From: SZUA-35 sp965530755
GTDB lineage: Bacteria; Actinomycetota; Acidimicrobiia; Acidimicrobiales; SZUA-35
Direction: 5' to 3'
Length of the DNA stretch: 36,664 nt
NCBI GenBank assembly: GCA_965530755.1
Contig: CBESNA010000039.1
Coordinates: 1 to 36,664, forward strand
Positions 31,466-36,664 of the stretch are shown here, one piece after another (position 1 is the first letter of the stretch; each line of letters opens with the position of its first letter). Position numbers and translations under genes: made by a program. A model generated the notes under the pieces. It had not been told where the DNA came from. It saw only the letters and a list, made by a program, of their open reading frames with translations, and searched no databases.

Positions 31466-32541
31466 CGAGCAACCGGTCCTTTCGGTGTGGCAGCGGTCGT
31501 TGAGGTTGCGTTCAATGCGGCCGCGTGGTCCCGGCGAGGTGCGATGGCGGCAGCAGCGACGTGCGAGCGTCGATCATCCGACAGTGGAGGGGGCGGCTCG
31601 TGACCGGGATCGCGGCCCTTTCGGACGGCGAAATACAGGTCCTCGAGGTTGGGCACGAACGGCGCGACATGGGTGATCTCGGCGCCGGCAGCGACCAATG
31701 ATCGAACCAGTTCGGGAACGATCGCGAGATCATCGATCTCGAGCGTCGCCCGATGCTCGGCCAGGCGGTACGAGAGCACGCCATCGGCACCTTCGAGCGT
31801 GTGGAGGTGATGACCACCGACGGTGGAGATCGTGACCTGTGGGGACGGCCAGAAGTGGCGGGCCAGATCGTTGGGTGCGCCGGCCACCAGGCTGGTGCCG
31901 TGTTCCATGATGACGATTTCGTCAGCCAGACCTTCGGCTTCGAGGAGGAGGTGAGTGCAGAGCAGAACGGTGCGCCCGTCTCCGGTCATCTGACGGATGA
32001 GTGACAGAACCGACACCGCCGACTCGGGGTCGAGACCGGAGGTCGGCTCGTCGAGCAGTAGGAGGTCTGGCTCGTGCAGGATGGCTCGGGCTAGTGCCAA
32101 CCTCGTCTTCATGCCGGTGCTGTACCCGCCGACCTGTTGATCGAGTGCCGCGTCGATGCCGAAGATGTTGGCGGCCTCCCTGATGCGGGCGTCTGCTTTG
32201 CGGCCGAGACCGTAGAGCTCGGCTGCGTAGCGAAGGTTGTCCCAGCCGTCGAGCCGGTCGTACAGCGATGGTTTTGCCGAAAAGACACCGCAGCGTCGCC
32301 GGACCTCTTCACCGTCTGCGCTCGCCGGATCGAGCCCGAAGACCCGAACCGATCCGGCACCCGGTTCGAGTGCGCCGGTGATCATGCGGATCGCCGTGGT
32401 CTTGCCCGCTCCATTGGGCCCGAGCAGGGTCGTGATCGACCCCTTGGGGACCTGGATGCTCAGGTTCGTGAGCGCCTGGACGTCGCCGAACCATTGAGAA
32501 ACACCGTCGACGTCGACGGTGAGAGAAGATGCATTGTTCAC
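31462..32541 (-). CDS. ABC-2 type transporter ATP-binding protein
   Basis: 359 residues, with the usual N-terminal ATPase: Walker A GPNGAGKTTAIRMITG, signature YSTGMKTRLALARAIL, Walker B LLLLDEPTSGLDPES, and CTHLLLEAE H-loop. The C-terminal 130 residues include a regulatory-like domain and a proline-rich tail (EPPPPLSDD) of uncertain role. GTG 32541 is 81 bases from the divergent ruvC start. An ACCCC-T-GGGGT palindrome (32540-32550) overlaps the start codon and could be an operator. A clean TANNNT is lacking; GATACC lies six bases before the start codon. Confidence 0.88.
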   Translation of the reverse strand: MNNASSLTVDVDGVSQWFGDVQALTNLSIQVPKGSITTLLGPNGAGKTTAIRMITGALEPGAGSVRVFGLDPASADGEEVRRRCGVFSAKPSLYDRLDGWDNLRYAAELYGLGRKADARIREAANIFGIDAALDQQVGGYSTGMKTRLALARAILHEPDLLLLDEPTSGLDPESAVSVLSLIRQMTGDGRTVLLCTHLLLEAEGLADEIVIMEHGTSLVAGAPNDLARHFWPSPQVTISTVGGHHLHTLEGADGVLSYRLAEHRATLEIDDLAIVPELVRSLVAAGAEITHVAPFVPNLEDLYFAVRKGRDPGHEPPPPLSDDRRSHVAAAAIAPRRDHAAALNATSTTAATPKGPVAR

Positions 32542-32609
32542 CCCTGGGGTATCGGCATTCGCGGTCCGGCATCAAGTGAACGATCCCCGACGATCGATCG
32601 GCGAGCCGC

Positions 32610-32615
32610 TAGCGT
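32610..32615 (+). promoter_or_regulatory. -10 element (TAGCGT), leaderless start of ruvC
   Basis: TAGCGT ends seven bases before GTG 32623. No SOS box was recognised in the 81-base divergent spacer. Confidence 0.5.
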
Positions 32616-32622
32616 CGTACAG

Positions 32623-33141
32623 GTGTTCGTTTTGGGAATCGATCCGGGGTTGTCCCGCTGTGGTTTTGCCGTCGTCGAGCCAGACGGGCGCGGCCGTGGC
32701 AAAGCCGTGGCGATCGGCGTCATCACCACGCCACCGAGCGACCCGACACCGCACCGACTCGCCGAGATCCAGCGCGAGGTCCGGGCGCTCATCCGTGAGT
32801 ACCATCCGGCGGTCGTGGCCGTCGAGCGCATCTTCTTCCAGAACAATGTCAGCACCGCCGTCAGCGTCGCTCAAGTATCTGGCCTGGTCATCGCCGAGTC
32901 CATCTCCGGAGGATGTGATGTGGCCGAGTACTCGCCAAACCAGGTCAAGGCTGCCGTAGCCGGTGACGGCCGTGCAGACAAACGACAGATGCAGGACATG
33001 GTGAAGGTCCTGCTGAACCTGTCCACGTTCCCCAAGCCGGCTGACGCAGCAGATGCCTGCGCCATCGCACTGTGCCATCTCGCCAACGACCCATCCGGCT
33101 TCCTCGCCAACCGGATCAGCAGCAAGATCGGTCGCGGATGA
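32623..33141 (+). CDS. ruvC: Holliday junction resolvase RuvC
   Basis: 172 residues, normal length. It cuts Holliday junctions as a dimer with Mg2+. The acidic tetrad is Asp7 (GIDPGL), Glu68 (VERIFF), Asp141 and Asp144 (KPADAADACAIA). NQVKAAVAGDGRADKRQM is the DNA-binding region. GTG 32623 is the start directly before FVLGIDPG; longer frames are rejected. Its stop overlaps the ruvA start (ATGA). First gene of the ruvCAB operon, in the same order as in mycobacteria. Confidence 0.96.
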   Translation: MFVLGIDPGLSRCGFAVVEPDGRGRGKAVAIGVITTPPSDPTPHRLAEIQREVRALIREYHPAVVAVERIFFQNNVSTAVSVAQVSGLVIAESISGGCDVAEYSPNQVKAAVAGDGRADKRQMQDMVKVLLNLSTFPKPADAADACAIALCHLANDPSGFLANRISSKIGRG

Positions 33142-33764
33142 TCGTTTCGCTGCGGGGCACGATCTCCGAACGCCAGGCCGACGTCGACAAAGCATCGGCC
33201 GAGATCGTGATCGAGGTCGGCGGCGTCGGATACCACCTCACGGTGACGCCGCGGACGCTCGCGTCGCTTCCCGCCGCAGGCGAGGTCATGATCCACGTCC
33301 ACCACCATTTCTGGGAAGCCGACCAGAAACTGTTCGGATTCGAGTCGAAGGACGAGCGCATTGCCTTCCAGGGTTTGCTGGCCGCACACAAAGTGGGCCC
33401 GAGCCTGGCGCTCGCCATCATCGCCACGCACGGCCCGCAGCAGTTGGCCCGCATCCTCGACAACGACGACCTCGACGCGCTGTGCGAGGTTCCCGGTGTC
33501 GGGAAGAAGACGGCGCAGCGCTTGCTCGTCGAGCTCAAATCGACCCTCGTGCTCCCCGTCATCGACGGTGTTGCGACCCCGGCCGGCGGTGGCGTGAACG
33601 GTGCAGGTTCCGGCCCTGCGGCCGATGTTCGCCAGGCGCTCAACGAGCTCGGCTACGGGCCGGACGAGATCAAGCTGGCAATGGCGGCGCTTCCCGATGA
33701 TCTCGATGATCTCGACAGCGGTGCCCTCCTGAAGTCGGCATTGCGAGCCCTGGCGGGAGCCTGA
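33138..33764 (+). CDS. ruvA: Holliday junction helicase subunit RuvA
   Basis: 208 residues. Domain I (OB fold, MIVSLRGTI), tandem helix-hairpin-helix domain II (VPGVGKKTAQRLLVEL near 120-140, with the earlier KVGPSLALAI), an Ala/Gly-rich flexible linker, and domain III (DVRQALNELGYGPDEIKLAM) that contacts RuvB. ATG 33138 overlaps the ruvC stop by four bases. One base separates its stop from ruvB. Confidence 0.95.
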   Translation: MIVSLRGTISERQADVDKASAEIVIEVGGVGYHLTVTPRTLASLPAAGEVMIHVHHHFWEADQKLFGFESKDERIAFQGLLAAHKVGPSLALAIIATHGPQQLARILDNDDLDALCEVPGVGKKTAQRLLVELKSTLVLPVIDGVATPAGGGVNGAGSGPAADVRQALNELGYGPDEIKLAMAALPDDLDDLDSGALLKSALRALAGA

Positions 33765-33765
33765 C

Positions 33766-34797
33766 ATGCCCCGCGACGAATGGGTCGATGCCGACCCGAT
33801 GCCGGACGGCGAGCTTCCGGATCCCGGTGACGAGATCTCGCTTCGACCGCGGACCCTCACCGAATTCGTCGGCCAACGCGAACTCAAGGAACGCCTCGGC
33901 ATCATCCTCGATGCGGCCAAGCAGCGGGATCAGCCGGCCGATCACCTGCTGTTCGCCGGTCCTCCCGGCCTCGGCAAGACCACCCTCGCCGGCATCGTCG
34001 CTTCAGAGCTCGGGTCCCATTTCCACATCACCTCCGGCCCGGCCATCGAGCGAGCTGGCGACCTCGCCTCGATTCTCACGAAGGTGGAGGCCGGCGACGT
34101 TCTGTTCATCGACGAGATCCACCGGCTTCCTCGGATGGTGGAAGAGGTCTTGTATCCGGCGATGGAAGACGGCCAGATCGACGTCGTTCTCGGCAAGGGT
34201 CCAGCCGCCCGCTCCATTCGATTCGATCTCGAGCCGTTCACGATGGTCGGTGCCACCACGCGCACCGGCCTGATCACCGGTCCGTTGCGCGACCGCTTCG
34301 GTTTCACGTTCCGATTGGAGTTCTACGACGCCGAAGACCTCCGCGTGATCGTCGAACGGGCAGCGTTGATTCTCGGAATCGACATCACACCGGAAGGTGC
34401 CGACGAGATCGCTCGTCGCAGTCGAGGCACGCCTCGAATCGCCAACCGCCTTCTGAACAGGGTGAGGGACTTTGCCGAGGTGCGGGGTGACGGCACGATC
34501 ACGGGAGCATCGGCGGCCGCCGGGCTCAAGATTTTCGGCATCGACGAGCTCGGGCTCGACAAGGTCGACCGCACCCTGCTCGAAAACCTGTGCCTTCGCT
34601 TCGCCGGCCGACCCGTCGGGCTGAGCACCTTGGCCATCAGCGTCGGCGAGCCAACCGAGACCGTCGAGGACGTCATCGAACCATTCCTGATCCAGCAGGG
34701 CCTGCTCGCTCGCACGCCTCGCGGGCGAGTGCCGACACCGTCGGCGTGGGAACACCTCGGTCTCCAACCACCGGACGACCCGCAACAGCTCTTCTGA
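33766..34797 (+). CDS. ruvB: Holliday junction branch migration ATPase RuvB
   Basis: 343 residues. AAA+ motor for branch migration with RuvA. Walker A FAGPPGLGKTTLA (Lys71), Walker B LFIDEIHRLP (Asp116, Glu117), sensor 1 and RuvB-specific ATTRTGLITGPLRDRFGF, and the C-terminal winged helix with LLARTPRGRVPTPSAWEHL. The start is the ATG one base after the ruvA stop. Confidence 0.97.
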   Translation: MPRDEWVDADPMPDGELPDPGDEISLRPRTLTEFVGQRELKERLGIILDAAKQRDQPADHLLFAGPPGLGKTTLAGIVASELGSHFHITSGPAIERAGDLASILTKVEAGDVLFIDEIHRLPRMVEEVLYPAMEDGQIDVVLGKGPAARSIRFDLEPFTMVGATTRTGLITGPLRDRFGFTFRLEFYDAEDLRVIVERAALILGIDITPEGADEIARRSRGTPRIANRLLNRVRDFAEVRGDGTITGASAAAGLKIFGIDELGLDKVDRTLLENLCLRFAGRPVGLSTLAISVGEPTETVEDVIEPFLIQQGLLARTPRGRVPTPSAWEHLGLQPPDDPQQLF

Positions 34798-34818
34798 CCG
34801 GCATGAGAGATTTGTGTC

Positions 34819-35217
34819 ATGGCGTCAGTCCCATCGATCACCTGGACCACGATCACCCTCGATTGCCCCGACGCTGAGAGGCTCGGCGCGTTCTACGAAC
34901 GCGTACTCAGCTGGGACGTCACGAATGGCGACGGCGCAGGATGGGTGCAGCTACGAAATCCTGCAGGCGGAGTTGGTTTGAACCTTCAGACGGAGGAGAG
35001 CTACGTCCGGCCGGTGTGGCCAGAGCAACCCGGGCATCAAGCGAAGATGATGCACTTCGAGATCTTGGTCGACGATCTCGAGGCCGCCGTTGACCTTGTC
35101 GTCGGGAGCGGAGGAGCCGAAGCGGCTCATCAGCCGCCCGACCGCGATCCGACACGCCTCCGCATCATGCTCGACCCGGCCGGGCACCCCTTCTGTTGTT
35201 TCGTCGATGGTGAGTAG
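34819..35217 (+). CDS. VOC-family protein (glyoxalase/bleomycin-resistance fold)
   Basis: 132 residues. A single VOC module pair: TITLDCPDAERLGAFYERVL and HFEILVDDLEAAVDLVVGSG, ending MLDPAGHPFCCFVD. Metal-binding positions such as the HFEI His are partly present. Substrate unknown. It is 21 bases after ruvB. It is likely an independent gene in an accessory stretch. No confident promoter. Confidence 0.8.
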   Translation: MASVPSITWTTITLDCPDAERLGAFYERVLSWDVTNGDGAGWVQLRNPAGGVGLNLQTEESYVRPVWPEQPGHQAKMMHFEILVDDLEAAVDLVVGSGGAEAAHQPPDRDPTRLRIMLDPAGHPFCCFVDGE

Positions 35218-35232
35218 TCGAATCTGGACGTA

Positions 35233-35257
35233 CCGACGGCCTTGATTAGCCGGACGG
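35233..35257. terminator. Possible bidirectional hairpin between VOC and DUF1801 genes
   Basis: CCGACGGC, eight-base loop, GCCGGACGG: an imperfect stem with a one-base bulge, in the 44-base gap between convergent stops. Imperfect, so confidence is low. Confidence 0.3.
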
Positions 35258-35261
35258 AGAT

Positions 35262-35687
35262 TCAGGGGTCGGTCACGTGATAGGTGAGCGCCATCGCCAC
35301 ACACTCACGCAGTTCGTTCGCTGGGCGCAGGTCGCCGGAGCGGAACAGGAGGGCCCGACCGCCTTCGTAGGTGAACGTGTCACCGAAAAGCGTCTCGAAG
35401 CTGGCGACGAGGCCCGTGTGGCAGATGAAGAGCATGGCGTAGTCGTGGGCCGAGCGTGGGTTGGTCGGCGCGATTCGGATCGTGCTGCCGCTCTGCGTCT
35501 CGTTGGTCAGGTATGCGGGTTGCCCCCACTTCAACGTTTCGGAGATCGCGCCGACTCCGTCAGTTTCGGCTGCTGTGGCGAGGATGAGTTCCCGCAAGCT
35601 CAGCAAGTCCGTCTGGACCGGCTCGGTCCAGCTGCTCAAGACAGCGGCGACCTCGGCGGGAATGCTCGTGTTGTGGATTGCGAGCAT
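35262..35687 (-). CDS. DUF1801-domain protein
   Basis: 141 residues. The pattern ETLKWGQPAYLT, followed by TIRIAPTN and YAMLFICHTGLVASFETLFG, is that of DUF1801 (YdhG-like) proteins. Function unknown. The ATG overlaps the MerR stop by one base (TGATG), and a GAAGGAG ribosome-binding site lies seven bases upstream, inside the MerR gene. It should therefore be expressed from the MerR promoter. A role downstream of the regulator's ligand is inference. Confidence 0.82.
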   Translation of the reverse strand: MLAIHNTSIPAEVAAVLSSWTEPVQTDLLSLRELILATAAETDGVGAISETLKWGQPAYLTNETQSGSTIRIAPTNPRSAHDYAMLFICHTGLVASFETLFGDTFTYEGGRALLFRSGDLRPANELRECVAMALTYHVTDP

Positions 35688-36490
35688 CAGCGGTCTCCTT
35701 CGGCATCGATGGGGAACTGGATCTCGGTGAGTAGCTCGTCTTCGGCGACCTCGGCCGGGCTGTTGAGGTAGATCTCTCGGGTCGGGCCTACGATCCGGTG
35801 GCCGTGTTCATGAATCCAGCTCGCCGCTGACGCGTAGGACTTGCCCATGTCGTCGTATGACCCGCGATGCACGACCGATGCGGTTGTTTCGGCAGCGAGC
35901 TCGATGGCCTTGACGCCGTCAGTGTTGCCGGCGATGGGGACACACATCGCGATGTCGCCGGCTGTATCGCCGTCAGGTGCTTGGTGGTACAGAGTGAACG
36001 GGACGCCAGCCGGATCGATGTCGGCATCGTTCAGTGCAGCCATGACGGTGGCGAACCCGGTTGGAATATCGTTGAAGATTTCGACGTAGGTGGTCGGGGT
36101 CCGGTGGGCGGCCACGACGACGGCCGGTGCGAACTTGACGGTGATGTCGTTTGACATGATGTACTCCTTGAGGTGGATGCGGCGCTGTAGTTGTTGCGCC
36201 ATGTGGTCGATCTCGTCGCGTTGGATCTCCAACGCAACGAGGTGTGACATCAACACCTGTTCGGGATCTTCACCGTCGAGCGTCTCAGCGATCAGAGGCA
36301 GCGGCATGTCGACCATGCGCAGCGAACGGATCGCGTCGGCTCGGGCGAGTTGCTCGAGCCGGTAGTACCGGTAGCCAGACTGCGGATCGACGAACGCTGC
36401 CGGCAACAAACCGGACTCGTCGTAGTTCCGCAGTGATTTCACTGACAATCGAGAAGCTCGGGCGAATCGTCCGATGGGCATCAGCATCAC
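35687..36490 (-). CDS. MerR-family regulator with GyrI-like effector-binding domain
   Basis: About 267 residues. The N-terminal MerR winged helix (IGRFARASRLSVKSLRNYDESG, then RYYRLEQLARADAIRSLR) is followed by a dimerisation helix (about 80-115). The C-terminal GyrI/BmrR-like ligand-binding domain (about 120-265) has VVVAAHRTPTTYVEIFNDI and AASWIHEHGHRIVGPTREIY. BmrR-type regulators bind hydrophobic cations or other small ligands and activate transporters; here no transporter is adjacent. Three near starts exist (GTG 36490, ATG 36487, ATG 36481); I take GTG 36490 because the -10 box ends six bases before it. The ATG at 36514 would lie within the operator. It probably autoregulates itself and DUF1801. 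Confidence 0.88.
   Translation of the reverse strand: MMLMPIGRFARASRLSVKSLRNYDESGLLPAAFVDPQSGYRYYRLEQLARADAIRSLRMVDMPLPLIAETLDGEDPEQVLMSHLVALEIQRDEIDHMAQQLQRRIHLKEYIMSNDITVKFAPAVVVAAHRTPTTYVEIFNDIPTGFATVMAALNDADIDPAGVPFTLYHQAPDGDTAGDIAMCVPIAGNTDGVKAIELAAETTASVVHRGSYDDMGKSYASAASWIHEHGHRIVGPTREIYLNSPAEVAEDELLTEIQFPIDAEGDR
35695..35701 (-). promoter_or_regulatory. Ribosome-binding site GAAGGAG of DUF1801 gene
   Basis: GAAGGAG lies seven bases before ATG 35687, inside the end of the MerR gene. It is one of the strongest Shine-Dalgarno sequences in the window. Confidence 0.6.
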
Positions 36491-36496
36491 TGTTGC

Positions 36497-36527
36497 AGCG
36501 TCGTCCCTCCCCATAGGGGAGAGTCAA
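36497..36527 (-). promoter_or_regulatory. MerR-type promoter/operator of the MerR-DUF1801 operon
   Basis: On the minus strand the -35 box TTGACT (36527-36522) and a -10-like GACGCT (36502-36497) are separated by exactly 19 bases. That spacer holds a perfect CTCCCC-ATA-GGGGAG palindrome (36507-36521, plus-strand reading). A 19-bp spacer with a dyad inside it is the known layout of MerR promoters, where the regulator twists DNA to align the boxes. Confidence 0.75.
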
Positions 36528-36664
36528 GCGGCAATCTGAATCCGTACCAAATCACCGGATCAATCGGCGCTTTCGGACTCGTCGCCTCTGATCGTTCAAT
36601 CTTTACCGGCGTTCCGAGGGTGATCTCGACCTTGACGCTCGTTGCCGTGCTTGTAGTTGCCGGT
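36528..36664. other. Right-edge region, no gene assignable
   Basis: Both strands are open to the edge. On the plus strand GTG 36620 would begin VISTLTLVAVLVVAG, resembling a signal-peptide start. On the minus strand a frame without stop enters from the edge and runs into the MerR promoter. Neither has a recognisable family or promoter in the part visible. Confidence 0.3.

Overview
The window is a compact, high-GC chromosomal segment with about 38 genes, tiny intergenic gaps and no mobile elements, rRNA, tRNA or CRISPR that I can see. The content points to an actinobacterium. It has a mycothiol cysteine ligase (MshC), an InhA-type enoyl reductase and a phosphatidylinositol-mannoside (PIM) operon (PgsA, PatA, PimA). 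There are also biotinylated acyl-CoA carboxylase alpha and MerR/BmrR-type genes. From the 3' part, a member of the Acidimicrobiia or a similar deep-branching actinobacterium is my inference, not a proven assignment.

Layout. 1-5508 (minus): a probable envelope-glycan operon. In transcription order it holds a GT4 glycosyltransferase, a DDD-motif transferase, an 80-residue protein of unknown function tied in by 4-base overlaps on both sides, and a protein with two fused GT4 units. The 5' part of methylmalonyl-CoA mutase follows and runs off the left edge. 5576-9585: an LpdA-like flavoprotein lacking one active-site cysteine, then the convergent acyl-CoA carboxylase alpha chain, and biotin ligase divergent from it. 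9663-15605: two secreted coiled-coil M23 peptidases flanking an ABC ATPase and a tandem pair of CNNM/HlyC membrane proteins. 15613-19608: a PaiB-like protein, an APH-kinase/DUF6285 pair, an InhA-like reductase (minus) and mshC.

19701-34797: thrS, HIT, pgsA, patA, pimA, then pdxS-pdxT-yebC and ruvC-ruvA-ruvB. This is the order known in Mycobacterium tuberculosis, interrupted by unknown genes: a two-TM protein, a minus-strand DinB-like protein, a 103-aa protein, an M48-like protein without HExxH, a DUF3048 lipoprotein and an ABC-2 exporter pair. 34819-36490: a VOC protein and a minus-strand MerR-DUF1801 operon with a textbook MerR-type operator. 36491-36664 holds that promoter and the unassignable right edge.

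Two signals run through the whole window. First, a TANNNT hexamer lies 6-9 bases before the start codon of at least 13 genes on both strands, which predicts widespread leaderless transcription. In two cases the upstream stop codon is itself part of the hexamer. Second, several perfect inverted repeats sit at informative places: inside the HIT gene, after pimA, over a -10 box and in the MerR promoter. I did not find an obvious new defence or mobile system. The best candidates for new biology are the glycosyltransferase/small-protein operon, the HExxH-less M48 protein beside pimA, and the 12-bp hairpin inside the HIT gene.
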